Origin: Thermoleophilia bacterium
Lineage (GTDB): Bacteria; Actinomycetota; Thermoleophilia; Gaiellales; Gaiellaceae
DNA length: 45,093 nucleotides
Direction of reading: 5' to 3'
Assembly: GCA_020845695.1 (NCBI GenBank)
Contig: JADLFG010000013.1
Span: forward strand, 1 to 45,093
Below the pieces are notes generated by a model that did no database searches, was not told where the DNA came from, and was given only the letters and a program-made list of their open reading frames with translations. A program made the translations under genes and the position numbers. Positions 1 through 8,352 of the stretch are shown here, piece after piece. Within the stretch, counting starts at the first letter, position 1, and each line of letters begins with the position of its first letter.

Positions 1-748
1 TGCCGCCATCCTGGCCGGAGGCGGTGTCGAGCGACTTCTCCTTCGCGAGCTTGGCGAAGTCGGCCCCGTCGGCAAGCTGGTCGAGCAGCTCCTTGGCCTC
101 CGCCTCGGTCTCGACGAGGATGTGGGCAACCTCCCTGCTCTCCGGTGTCTCGAACTGGTCTGCGTTCTCGTCGTAGTAGGCCTGGACCTCCTCGGCGGTG
201 ACGGCGGCGTCCTTCGTCACCTCCGCGTTGATCGCCTCGGAGACCAGGTTGGCCCGGATGTCAGCGCGGACGTCTTCCTCGGTGAGCCCGAGCGTCTCGA
301 GCTCCGCCTGGTAGGCCTCCTCGTCACCCTGGAAATACTGATCCTTCAGCTCCGTCAGCTTGGCGCTGATCTCGCTGTCGGTGACCTCGAGCCCGAGCTG
401 CTCGGCCTCGAGCGCGAACTCGACGCGCTGGACCAGCACCTCGACGGCCTGCTGTTTCAGCTCTTCGTACTCCGGCGTGCCGGCGACCGGGAACTCGCGC
501 CCCTGCGCCTCGTACGCCTTCTTCGCCTGCTCGAACAGCCGCTCGTACGCCGACTTCCAGACGGGCGTGCCGGCGACGACCGCGATCGCGTCCGCGGGGA
601 CGTCGGGGCTCTCGGTCGGAACGGCGACGCTCTCGGTCTCCGCCGCGTCGGTCTCAGTCGGCGCCGCGTCGTCGGAGCTACCGCCGCAGGCGGCGACGAG
701 GGCGGCCAGCGCGAGGAGCAGCGTGGCGAGGCGAAGGCGGGTGCGCAT
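1..748 (-). CDS. SurA/PrsA-like parvulin peptidyl-prolyl isomerase lipoprotein (C-terminus beyond window)
   Basis: The reading frame starts at ATG 748 and runs off the window, so its C-terminus is missing. Residues 1-21 form a lipoprotein signal ending in a lipobox (LVAAC), followed by a Ser/Asp/Thr/Glu-rich linker. A SurA_N-type helical chaperone region follows, with features such as YEELKQQAVEVLVQR, and then the start of a parvulin rotamase domain (SREVAHILVETEAEA, then DFAKLAKEKS). Proteins of this family fold or isomerise exported proteins outside the membrane. It lies 17 bases downstream of mfd on the same strand and is probably co-transcribed. Fold assignment is confident; the specific client role is inferred. 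Confidence 0.88.
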   Translation of the reverse strand, partial: MRTRLRLATLLLALAALVAACGGSSDDAAPTETDAAETESVAVPTESPDVPADAIAVVAGTPVWKSAYERLFEQAKKAYEAQGREFPVAGTPEYEELKQQAVEVLVQRVEFALEAEQLGLEVTDSEISAKLTELKDQYFQGDEEAYQAELETLGLTEEDVRADIRANLVSEAINAEVTKDAAVTAEEVQAYYDENADQFETPESREVAHILVETEAEAKELLDQLADGADFAKLAKEKSLDTASGQDGG

Positions 749-765
749 GACGAGGAAGCGTACAG

Positions 766-3700
766 TCACGCGGCCACGCGGAGGGTCAGTACCGCGTCGA
801 CGAGCCCGAGCGCGGCCGGGAGGTCGGCGGCGCGGAGCCCGACCTCGCGACGAGCGCTCGAGTAGACCGCGGTGGGCGCGAGCGCCCGCAGCGCCTCGAG
901 CTCGCCCGAGCCGAGCACGAGCGGGCCGAGCGACGCCCTGCCGGCACGCAGGACGAGGAAGTCGGCGCCGAGGCGGGCGAGCTTCAGCTTCGCCTCCTGG
1001 ATCCGGAACAGGCGCTCGACCGGCTCGGGCAAGGGCCCGAAGCGATCCTCGATACCGACGGCAAGCTCTCGCAGCTCGTCCTCGGTCTCCGAGAGCGCGA
1101 CGCGCCGGTGCAGATCGATCTTCGCCGCCTCGGCGGCGATGTACGTGGCCGGGACGTACGCGTCCACCTGGGCGTCGACCCGGACGGGGCGGGCGATCCC
1201 GCGCCGGGCGCCCGTCAGCTCCGCGACCGCCTCGCCCAGCAGCTCGACGTAGAGCTCGAAGCCGACCGCGGCGACGTGACCGGACTGCTCCGCCCCCAGC
1301 AGGTCGCCCGCGCCGCGCAGCTCGAGGTCGCGCATCGCGATCCGGAAGCCGGCCCCGAGCTCCGTGTGGTCGGCCAGCGTGGCGAGCCGCGCCCGCGCCT
1401 CCGCCGTCAGCTCGGCGGCGTCGGGGTAGAACAGGTAGGCGTGGGCGACGACGTCGCTGCGCCCGACGCGCCCCCGGATCTGGTAGAGCTGGGCGAGGCC
1501 GAGCGCGTCGGCACGCTCGACGACGAGCGTGTTGGCCTGGGGGATGTCGAGGCCGGACTCGATGATCGTGGTCGAGACGAGCACGTCGGCGTCGCCGCGC
1601 ACGAACGCGAGCATCCGCTCCTCGAGCTCGCGCTCGCCGAGCTGGCCGTGGGCGACGAGGAACCGGAGCTCCGGGCAGAACTGACGGAGCATCTCGGCAC
1701 GCTCCTCGATCGTCTCCACCCGGTTGTGCAGGTAGAAGGACTGGCCGCCCCGCTCGCGCTCGCGGACGAGCGCGAGCCGGACGAGCTCCTCGTCGTACTC
1801 GCCCACGTGGGTGCGGATCGGGCGGCGGCCCTGGGGCGGCGTCTCGATCACGCTGATGTCGCGCAGCCCCGCGAGCGACATGTGCAACGTGCGCGGGATC
1901 GGGGTGGCCGAGAGGGAGAGCACGTCGACCTCGAGCCGGAGCTGGCGCAGGATCTCCTTCTGCGCCACGCCGAAGCGCTGCTCCTCGTCGACGATCACGA
2001 GTCCGAGGTTGCCGGGGACGACGTCGCGGGAGAGGACGCGGTGGGTGCCGATCAGGACGTCGACGGTGCCGGCGGCGAAGGCGGCGAGCACCCGCTTGAC
2101 GTCGGCGGGCCGGCGGAAGCGGGAGACCATCTCGGCGGTGACGGGAAGGTCGCGGTAGCGCTCGCGGAACGTGTTCCAGTGCTGCTGGGCGAGCACCGTG
2201 GTGGGGGCGAGGAGCAGCGCCTGGCGTCCGTTGGCGACGGCGACGAACGCGGCCCGGACGGCCACCTCGGTCTTGCCGAAGCCGACGTCGCCGCAGACGA
2301 GGCGGTCCATCGGCCGCGGCGCCTCGAGGTCCTCCTTGACGGCCTCGATCGCACGCCGCTGGTCCGGCGTCTCCTCCCAGGGGAAGGAGGCCTCGAGCTC
2401 CTCGACGAGCTCGCCGCCGGCGACGTAGGCGATTCCCTCTGCCCGCTGGCGCTGGGCGTAGAGGGCGAGCAGCTCGCCCGCGAGCTCCCGGGCTCCCTCC
2501 CGCGCCCGGGCCTTGAGGTTCTGCCAGGCCTTGCCCCCGAGCTTCGAGAGCGCAGGCGCGGCTCCGTCGGCGCCCACGTACCGCGAGACCTTGCCGATCT
2601 GCTCGTGCGGGACGTAGAGGCGGTCGTCGCCGCGGAAAGCGAGAAACAGGTAGTCGCGCGTGACGCCGGCGACGGTCTTCGTCTCGAAGCCGAGCAGCCG
2701 GCCGACGCCGTGGTCCTCGTGGACCACGTGGTCGCCGATGCGCAGGTCGGCGAAGCTCTGGAGCGCCCGGCCGAGGCGCCCGTCGGAGCGCGGCGGGCGC
2801 TTGCGAAACACCTGGGTGTCCGGCAGGAGGGCGAGGCGCAGCTCCCGCGACACGAAGCCGCGCCGCGCGGGCGCGACGGCGAAGATGAGCGCGGGGTCGG
2901 CGGGAAGCGGCTCGCCGGGCTCGAGCAGCGCCGGCTCGAGCCGGCGGAGCAGCGAGCGGGTGCGGAGCGCCTCGCCGCGATGGGCGAACGTGACGACGAC
3001 CCGGTTGCCGGAGCGCACGAAGGCGGTGAGCTCGTTCTCCGCCTCGGCGAGCCCGCGCGCAGCCACGGCCGGGCGCTGCGCCTCGAACGCGAGCGGCTGG
3101 CCCGCCGGCAGCGGGTCGAGCTCGGCCGCCGGCGGTAGACGAAGCTCGCGGCCGAGCTCCTCCCGCCAGACCACGCGCACGCGGTCGGGCTCCCAGACGA
3201 GATCGACGCCCGGGAGCGGCGGGACGAGGTCGCCAGGCTCGCCGGGACCGTGCTCGGCAAGCTCCGGGCCGGCGCCGAGGCGCCGCTCGGTGGCCGGGTG
3301 GATAACCGCGCCCTCGAGCGGATGCAGCGTCCGCTGGGTGAACGGCGAGAACGCCCGGATCGTCTCGATCTCGTCGCCGAAGAGCTCGATCCGCACGGGC
3401 TCGCGCCCGGTGGTGCGAAACACGTCGACGATGCCGCCGCGGACCGCGAACTGGCCGCGCTCCTCCACCCGCTCGACCCGCTCGTAGCCGGCCAGCGCGA
3501 GCTGCTCGGCCAGCGCGTCGACACCGGGCGTCTGGCCGGCCGCGACCTCGATCGTCTCGGCGCGCAGCTCCTCCGGCGGGAGTCCCTGGGCGAAGCCGAG
3601 CGCCGAGGCGCACACCAGCCCCCCTCCCTCGAGCAGGGCCAGAGCGCGGGCGCGCTCGCCGACGAGGTGCGGCGGTGGCGCGAGACCGCTTGCGAACGTG

Positions 3701-3963
3701 ACGCCGCGCGAGGCGAGCAGGCCGACCCGGTCCGCCCCCAGGTACCAGCCGGCCGCGTCGGCCGCGTCGCGGGCATCCGCGTCCTCCGGGAGCAGGCACA
3801 CGAGTCCCCGCCCGGGAGTCGCGAGCCAGCGGGCGGCGAGCAGGACGGGCAGGAGCGGCTCGGAGACGCGGGCGCGGGCGTCCCGCCCGGCGGCGGCGAG
3901 CGCGGCGAGCTGCTCGCCGACGGCGAGCTCGAGCGCGAGCGCGTGCAGAGCGGGTCGGTCCAT
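766..3963 (-). CDS. mfd: Transcription-repair coupling factor Mfd
   Basis: This 1065-residue ATP-dependent translocase removes RNA polymerase stalled at lesions and recruits UvrA. Visible in order are an N-terminal UvrB-like region (RGGIVDVF, ELFGDEIE), the RNA polymerase-interacting domain around 410-460 (HEDHGVGR, then DYLFLAFRGDDRLYVP), the superfamily 2 helicase with Walker A GDVGFGKTE near 557 and DEEQ near 659, a translocation region with QLYQIRGRVGR, and the C-terminal TRCF domain. The family is usually around 1100-1200 residues, so this is slightly compact. ATG 3963 is the first methionine. The gene sits between a 2TM protein (72-base gap) and a SurA-like lipoprotein (17-base gap). 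Confidence 0.97.
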   Translation of the reverse strand: MDRPALHALALELAVGEQLAALAAAGRDARARVSEPLLPVLLAARWLATPGRGLVCLLPEDADARDAADAAGWYLGADRVGLLASRGVTFASGLAPPPHLVGERARALALLEGGGLVCASALGFAQGLPPEELRAETIEVAAGQTPGVDALAEQLALAGYERVERVEERGQFAVRGGIVDVFRTTGREPVRIELFGDEIETIRAFSPFTQRTLHPLEGAVIHPATERRLGAGPELAEHGPGEPGDLVPPLPGVDLVWEPDRVRVVWREELGRELRLPPAAELDPLPAGQPLAFEAQRPAVAARGLAEAENELTAFVRSGNRVVVTFAHRGEALRTRSLLRRLEPALLEPGEPLPADPALIFAVAPARRGFVSRELRLALLPDTQVFRKRPPRSDGRLGRALQSFADLRIGDHVVHEDHGVGRLLGFETKTVAGVTRDYLFLAFRGDDRLYVPHEQIGKVSRYVGADGAAPALSKLGGKAWQNLKARAREGARELAGELLALYAQRQRAEGIAYVAGGELVEELEASFPWEETPDQRRAIEAVKEDLEAPRPMDRLVCGDVGFGKTEVAVRAAFVAVANGRQALLLAPTTVLAQQHWNTFRERYRDLPVTAEMVSRFRRPADVKRVLAAFAAGTVDVLIGTHRVLSRDVVPGNLGLVIVDEEQRFGVAQKEILRQLRLEVDVLSLSATPIPRTLHMSLAGLRDISVIETPPQGRRPIRTHVGEYDEELVRLALVRERERGGQSFYLHNRVETIEERAEMLRQFCPELRFLVAHGQLGERELEERMLAFVRGDADVLVSTTIIESGLDIPQANTLVVERADALGLAQLYQIRGRVGRSDVVAHAYLFYPDAAELTAEARARLATLADHTELGAGFRIAMRDLELRGAGDLLGAEQSGHVAAVGFELYVELLGEAVAELTGARRGIARPVRVDAQVDAYVPATYIAAEAAKIDLHRRVALSETEDELRELAVGIEDRFGPLPEPVERLFRIQEAKLKLARLGADFLVLRAGRASLGPLVLGSGELEALRALAPTAVYSSARREVGLRAADLPAALGLVDAVLTLRVAA

Positions 3964-4035
3964 GGCCTCGGGCGGAACGCGAGTTCCGCGGCCCCCATCG
4001 TAGCCGCGGCCCCCGAGCGTTCCGACCGGCCGGCT

Positions 4036-4707
4036 TCAGTCGCCGGGCTCTGGCACCGGCCGGCGGAAGCGCAGCCGGAGGGCGAGCAGCGCGATCGCGA
4101 GCGCCCAGATACCGGCGACGTAGAGAATCCACGGCTCCCAGCCACCCCGCTCGCCCCTGGTGCTCCAGCGCTCGAAGCCCCCGTTGTCCTGCCACTCGAC
4201 GAGCGCCCAGAGCGGCGTCAGCACGACCATTCCGGCCAGCCAGGCGGCCGCGTGGAACGTCAGCCGGCCGATCCGCTCGAGCCGCTCGCGCGCCAGGGCC
4301 GGGAGCTCGGCATCCGGCCGCGCCTTCCCGCGCACCCTCAGCCGCTCGACCTCCCGGTCGACCGCGAGCCCGGTCGCGGGCCGCTCGAAGCGCACGCGCA
4401 GCGCCATGATCGCAACGGGGAGACCCCACGCGCCGACCGCGATCGCAAGCAGCGTCGGGTTCCAGTCGCCGGGGTTGCCCTCGTTGCCGAAGTGCCGGAA
4501 CGCGCCGTTCGCATGCCACTGGTTGAGCACCCACAGCGTCGCGAACAGGGTCGTCCCGGCGCCCCACGCCGCGGCGTGCAGCCTGAGCCGGCGCACGCGC
4601 CTGCGCTGGCGCACCTCGGCACGATCCCGGTCGGTGCCGGCCGACGCACTCGGCCCTGCCGCCGCCGCCCTCGGCCGTGTGTCCCTGGCGGGAGCCTGCA
4701 CGGGCAT
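4036..4707 (-). CDS. Membrane protein with two tandem 2TM domains
   Basis: About 223 residues, using ATG 4707, which has a strong Shine-Dalgarno (GGGAGG) just upstream; the open frame extends further but that part is antisense to pth. After a charged Arg-rich N-terminus, two homologous units are visible. Each has HAAAW, a first membrane helix, a QW-(H/Q)-(A/D)-NG(A/G)F loop, a GxW turn and a second helix ending in ALR(V/L)RF. The pattern resembles the Pfam 2TM domain, here duplicated in one polypeptide, giving four predicted membrane helices. 2TM domains often accompany sensor kinases or LiaR-type regulators, but none is adjacent, so the function is unknown. Confidence 0.72.
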   Translation of the reverse strand: MPVQAPARDTRPRAAAAGPSASAGTDRDRAEVRQRRRVRRLRLHAAAWGAGTTLFATLWVLNQWHANGAFRHFGNEGNPGDWNPTLLAIAVGAWGLPVAIMALRVRFERPATGLAVDREVERLRVRGKARPDAELPALARERLERIGRLTFHAAAWLAGMVVLTPLWALVEWQDNGGFERWSTRGERGGWEPWILYVAGIWALAIALLALRLRFRRPVPEPGD

Positions 4708-4804
4708 CACGCACCTCCCTCGGAGCCGCCGCAAGCATCGCGCGCGTTCGGCCTCGGGGCATCGGGGAGCGCGCTGATCGCCCGTCAGGGTTTGTCCGCA
4801 GTGC

Positions 4805-5407
4805 TCAGCCGCGCTCGTTGAAGCGCTGCCTGGCGGCGTCGAGACCGTCCCGGGTGATCGTCTCGACCGCGTCCGCGGCACGGGCGACGATCGCGTCCAC
4901 GTCCACCTCGGGCGGGAACGGCGACAGCACGAACTCGGCGACCGGGCGGCGGTCTCCCCGCTCGGGGCGGCCGACACCGACCCGCAGCCGCATGAACTCG
5001 CCGCTGCCGAGGTGCCGGGCGAGCGACCGCAGCCCGTTGTGGCCGGCGAGCCCGCCACCCAGTCGCACCTGGAGCCGGCCGGGCTCGAGGTCGACGTCGT
5101 CGTGGACGACGAGGAGGTCGGCGAGCGGCAGCTTGTAGAAGCGGGTCGCTGCCGCAACCGACCGTCCCGACTCGTTCATGTACGTCTCGGGCTCGAGCAG
5201 CGCGACCCGCCGGCCGTCGAGGCGGAGGTCGGCGATGCGTCCGGAGAAGCGCGACCGAAAGCTCGCGCCATGACGCCGCGCAAGCTCGTCGGCGACGAGG
5301 AAGCCGGCGTTGTGGCGGGTGAGGCGGTACTGGGGGCCCGGGTTCCCGAGCCCGGCAACCAGGAGGTCGAGCGTCGAGGGCGCCTCGCTCCGGCGGAGCA
5401 GGCGCAC
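4805..5407 (-). CDS. pth: Peptidyl-tRNA hydrolase
   Basis: Hydrolyses the ester bond in peptidyl-tRNAs that drop off ribosomes, recycling tRNA in the cytoplasm. The 200-residue length fits the bacterial Pth family. Key motifs are present: GLGNPG with the substrate-binding Asn, RHNAGF with the catalytic His, YMNESG, HDDVDL with the catalytic Asp, and GHNGL. The start codon lies 3 bases after the rplY stop, so the two genes form an rplY-pth pair, a common bacterial arrangement. About ten residues (MRLLRRSEAP) precede the usual family start, so a start a few codons further in is possible. Confidence 0.97.
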   Translation of the reverse strand: MRLLRRSEAPSTLDLLVAGLGNPGPQYRLTRHNAGFLVADELARRHGASFRSRFSGRIADLRLDGRRVALLEPETYMNESGRSVAAATRFYKLPLADLLVVHDDVDLEPGRLQVRLGGGLAGHNGLRSLARHLGSGEFMRLRVGVGRPERGDRRPVAEFVLSPFPPEVDVDAIVARAADAVETITRDGLDAARQRFNERG

Positions 5408-5410
5408 CGG

Positions 5411-6079
5411 CTACTCGGCCGCTTCGGCCTCGGCTTCCGCCTCGGCCTCCGCCGCCGCCGCGGCGGCCTCCTCGCCCTCCTCGCCGGCGGCCCCTTCCTC
5501 CTCGGGGAGCGCCGCGCGGCGCGGGGCGGCGACGGACGCGAGCACGATCTCGGCGTCGTCGAGGATCGTCGCGCCCTCGGGAGCGGCGAGCTGTCCGACC
5601 TGGAGGCTGTCGCCGATCTCGAGCGCCGAGACGTCGTGCTCGATCCGGTCCGGGATCTCCATCGGCAGCGCCTCGACCGTGACCTCGCGCACCATCTGCG
5701 TCAGGACGCCGCCGAACGTGACTCCCTCGGGGGTGCCGACAAGCTCGACCGTGACCTGCGACTGGATCGGGCGGTCGAGACGAACCTCGTGCAGGTCGAT
5801 GTGCAGGAGCGTCGAGCGCAGCGGGTCGAGCTGGTAGTCCTTGAGCACGGCGTGATGCGCTTTCTGCTGCCCCTCGATCACGACGTCGAGGATCTGGTGC
5901 ATCCCGTGCTCGCCGCCGAGAACCCGGCGCAACTCACGCTCGCCGACGGAGAACGACCGCGGCTTGCCGCTGCCGTAGAGGACGCCCGGTACGAGCCCCT
6001 GCCGGCGCAGCCGCCGCGCGTCGCCTGTGCCGCGGCTCTCCCGCGCCTGAACCTCGAGTCTGATTCGCCCGCCGGCCAT
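5411..6079 (-). CDS. rplY: 50S ribosomal protein L25, Ctc form
   Basis: Binds 5S rRNA in the large subunit. The start ATG 6079 gives MAGGRIRLEVQARE and a protein of about 222 residues: an N-terminal L25 domain (GTGDARRLRRQGLVPGVLYG) followed by a C-terminal TL5/Ctc beta domain (VTVEALPMEIPDRIEHDVS). The last 30 or so residues are a low-complexity Glu/Ala tail encoded by repetitive GCC/GAG codons. Such acidic tails are common in actinobacterial Ctc proteins, but the repetitive DNA could be prone to slippage. No strong Shine-Dalgarno precedes the ATG. Pth follows after 3 bases. Confidence 0.95.
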   Translation of the reverse strand: MAGGRIRLEVQARESRGTGDARRLRRQGLVPGVLYGSGKPRSFSVGERELRRVLGGEHGMHQILDVVIEGQQKAHHAVLKDYQLDPLRSTLLHIDLHEVRLDRPIQSQVTVELVGTPEGVTFGGVLTQMVREVTVEALPMEIPDRIEHDVSALEIGDSLQVGQLAAPEGATILDDAEIVLASVAAPRRAALPEEEGAAGEEGEEAAAAAAEAEAEAEAEAAE

Positions 6080-6150
6080 ACCGGCCGGGAAGTGTAGCCA
6101 AACGCGGGCCCGCGCCGCACCGCCGGGTGCGATTCGGGGATGATCACGCC

Positions 6151-6406
6151 GTGACTGGCCGCGCCGGTCGAGTGTCGGGTTGGCGGCTCGCCCGGCTGGG
6201 CGACGTCCCGGCCCTGCCCCCCACGGGCGACCCCGCGTTCTGGAGCCCGTGGGCTGGCGACCCCGACTTCGGCGACGGGTGACACCCGGTCGAGCGGCAC
6301 CTCGTGCGCCGCGACAGCGCTCGAGTCGCCGACGCTCGTCCTGATCGTCGGCGGGGTTCCCGGCGAGCCCTACAAGACGCCCGCGTGGAACCGTGCGGCC
6401 GGCTGA
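6151..6406 (+). pseudogene. Possible degraded cupin-like gene in a gene-poor gap
   Basis: The 426-base stretch 6080-6505 has no intact gene. On the plus strand a GTG frame near 6151 reads SGWRLARLGDVPALPP and then WSPWAGDPDFGDG before a TGA near 6281. A second frame, ending at the TGA at 6404-6406, reads TLVLIVGGVPGEPYK followed by TPAWNRAAG. The two halves look like the start and the usual C-terminal strand of small cupin-type proteins, joined by a frameshift and lacking the metal-binding His core. This assignment rests on my pattern memory only; plain intergenic sequence is the alternative. Confidence 0.28.
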
Positions 6407-6505
6407 GCCGTAGTCAGCCGCACGCCTGATCAGCGGATCCCCCGATGGCGAGCGGCCGCCCGGCCGCGACAGTTCGGCGATGTCCCCGACGCCGGGAGGT
6501 GGGAG

Positions 6506-7003
6506 ATGAAACGCGTGAAGCTCGCCGCCGTGACGACGGCGATCGCCGCCCTTGCGGTGGCCGCCGCGGTGTTCGCGACGGCCGGGGGCGCGCAGGAGCA
6601 GACCGGCGAGCAGACGCTCACCCTGATCGAGCTCGAGGGAGCGGACTCGTTCGTCGACAACCCGCCGCTGTCCGAAGGCTTGCCGTTCCGCGTCTCGCCC
6701 GGCGACCTGGGCACCGTGCGCATGCCGCTCCACGACGGGGCGGGCGTGCGTCAGGGGACCATCCACGTGACCTGTATCGCCACGAGGGCCGGAACGATCG
6801 ATCGGGCCCGGTTCCTGTGCACGGGCGTCCTCAAGCTGAAAGACGGCACGCTCACGCTCTCGGGCGTGATCCAGGGCCAGAGCGACCAGCGCGTCGGAGC
6901 GATCACCGGCGGGACCGGCGCGTACGAGGGCGCGCGCGGGAGCATCACCTCCGAGCTCGGGCCGGACGGGAACCGGGTTCACACCGTGCACCTGCTGCCG
7001 TAG
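6506..7003 (+). CDS. Secreted dirigent/allene-oxide-cyclase-like barrel protein
   Basis: A 165-residue protein with a Sec-type signal peptide (Lys/Arg start, Ala/Val-rich core, cleavage likely near TAGGAQEQ), then a beta-rich domain. The GGTGAYEGARGSI segment and the preceding beta pairs are typical of the allene oxide cyclase-like/dirigent barrel seen in many secreted actinobacterial proteins of unknown role. ATG 6506 is supported by a good purine-rich site (GGGAGGTGGGAG). It is transcribed opposite to its neighbours and is followed by hairpins that separate it from prs. No catalytic residues can be claimed. Confidence 0.75.
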   Translation: MKRVKLAAVTTAIAALAVAAAVFATAGGAQEQTGEQTLTLIELEGADSFVDNPPLSEGLPFRVSPGDLGTVRMPLHDGAGVRQGTIHVTCIATRAGTIDRARFLCTGVLKLKDGTLTLSGVIQGQSDQRVGAITGGTGAYEGARGSITSELGPDGNRVHTVHLLP

Positions 7004-7098
7004 GCGCTCCCGCACGCCGCGAGGCCGGGGTCGCGGCTGCGAGAGCCGCGCGGAACCGCGGTCGCCGAGACCCCGCCGCCCGGCACGCGCACGGTTTC

Positions 7099-7118
7099 GG
7101 GCGGGACGAGTCCCGCCC
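7099..7118. terminator. Hairpin between convergent genes (1)
   Basis: An 8-bp perfect stem (GGGCGGGA / TCCCGCCC) with a CGAG loop lies 96 bases after the dirigent-like gene and 182 bases beyond the prs stop on the other strand. There is no T-tract, as is usual for GC-rich actinobacterial terminators, so it could stop transcription from either side. Confidence 0.5.
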
Positions 7119-7226
7119 CCGCATGCGCAACGGGCGTCCGCGACGATCCCGGACGGCAGAGCGGCCCCGGACCCGCCCCCCACACCCGCCCCGGGGCAGC
7201 CGCGCCAGCGGCCGCGACGACCGTAG

Positions 7227-7246
7227 GGGCCGGATTCATCCGGCCC
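7227..7246. terminator. Hairpin between convergent genes (2)
   Basis: A 9-bp perfect inverted repeat (GGGCCGGAT, two bases, ATCCGGCCC) sits 54 bases beyond the prs stop, in the 296-base gap 7004-7299. It is the best candidate terminator for the metG-to-prs transcription unit. No T-tract follows. Confidence 0.5.
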
Positions 7247-7299
7247 GCCACCCGGCATCGGGATGTTCGGGCGGGACACGCCCCACCCCCAACGCCGCG

Positions 7300-8352
7300 C
7301 TAGAAGAGCTGGTTCTGGCCGGCGAAGATCGCGGACACCGACTCGTCCGCGAACACGTTCTGGATCGAGCGGGCGAGGATCGGCGAGACCGGCAGCACCG
7401 TCAGCTTCGCGGGCCGGCTCAGCGGGTCGATCGGGACCGTGTCGGTGACGACGAGCTCGACCAGATCGCTCGCGCCGAGCCGAGCGAGGGCGTCGCCGGG
7501 GAACAGGCCGTGCGTGGCGCACGCATAGACCGCGCTCGCACCCGCCTCCCGCAGGGCGCGGGCGCCGGCGAGCAGGGTGCCGCCGGTCACGATCAGGTCG
7601 TCGCCCATGATCGCGATCTTGCCCGCCACATCGCCGATCACCTCGGTGACGGCGGCGACGTCGTGCGTCGGCCGGGTCTTGTTCAGGATCGCGAGGCCGC
7701 TCTCGAGCATCTCCCCGAACCGCCGCGCCATCTTCGCTCGGCCCGGATCCGGGGAGACGGAGACCACGTGCTCGCCGCAGAGGCCCTTGTCCCGGAAGTA
7801 CTGGGCGAACAGGGGCAGCGCGGTCATGTGATCGACCGGGACCCTGAAGAACCCCTGGATCTGACCTGCGTGGAGGTCCATGGTGAGGACGCGGTCGACC
7901 CCGGCGCTCTGGAGCAGCTCGGCCACGAGCTTCGCGGTGATCGGCTCCCGCGGGGCCGACTTCTTGTCCTGGCGCGAGTATGGGAACCACGGCAGCACCG
8001 CCGTGATCCGGTGAGCCGACGCAAGCTTGGCGGCGTCGATCATCACGAGCAGCTCGACCAGCTGGTCGTTCGTGCCGGCACCGGAGGGGGACTGCACGAC
8101 GAACACGTCGGCGCCCCTGATCGACTCGAGGTAGCGGCAGTAGGTCTCGCCGTTCGCGAACGTCTTCAGCTCGACCGCGCCGAGCTCGATCCCGAGCTCC
8201 TCGGCGATCCGCGCCGCGAGCGCGGGATTCGAGCGCCCCGAGAACAGCATCAGCCGCGGCGTCGGGGTGCGTTCGAGCCAGCGATCCCGCGCCTCCGCGG
8301 GGCGAGGCCCGTCAAGTGCCTCGAGCCCGGGCAGCATCGTCAGCTCAGTCAT
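7300..8352 (-). CDS. prs: Ribose-phosphate pyrophosphokinase (PRPP synthetase)
   Basis: Makes PRPP from ribose 5-phosphate and ATP for nucleotide, histidine and tryptophan synthesis. ATG 8352 is preferred over the methionine at 8367 because GGGGGAGAG precedes it at proper spacing; this gives 350 residues. Motifs are LFSGRSNPALA near the start, FANGE, YSRQDKK (ATP/catalytic loop), TMDLHAGQIQGFF (cation/ATP flexible region) and the PRPP-binding loop DDLIVTGGT. That loop is usually DDMIDTAGT, so the second Asp is Val here. The gene overlaps the glmU stop by 8 bases, indicating translational coupling. Confidence 0.96.
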   Translation of the reverse strand: MTELTMLPGLEALDGPRPAEARDRWLERTPTPRLMLFSGRSNPALAARIAEELGIELGAVELKTFANGETYCRYLESIRGADVFVVQSPSGAGTNDQLVELLVMIDAAKLASAHRITAVLPWFPYSRQDKKSAPREPITAKLVAELLQSAGVDRVLTMDLHAGQIQGFFRVPVDHMTALPLFAQYFRDKGLCGEHVVSVSPDPGRAKMARRFGEMLESGLAILNKTRPTHDVAAVTEVIGDVAGKIAIMGDDLIVTGGTLLAGARALREAGASAVYACATHGLFPGDALARLGASDLVELVVTDTVPIDPLSRPAKLTVLPVSPILARSIQNVFADESVSAIFAGQNQLF

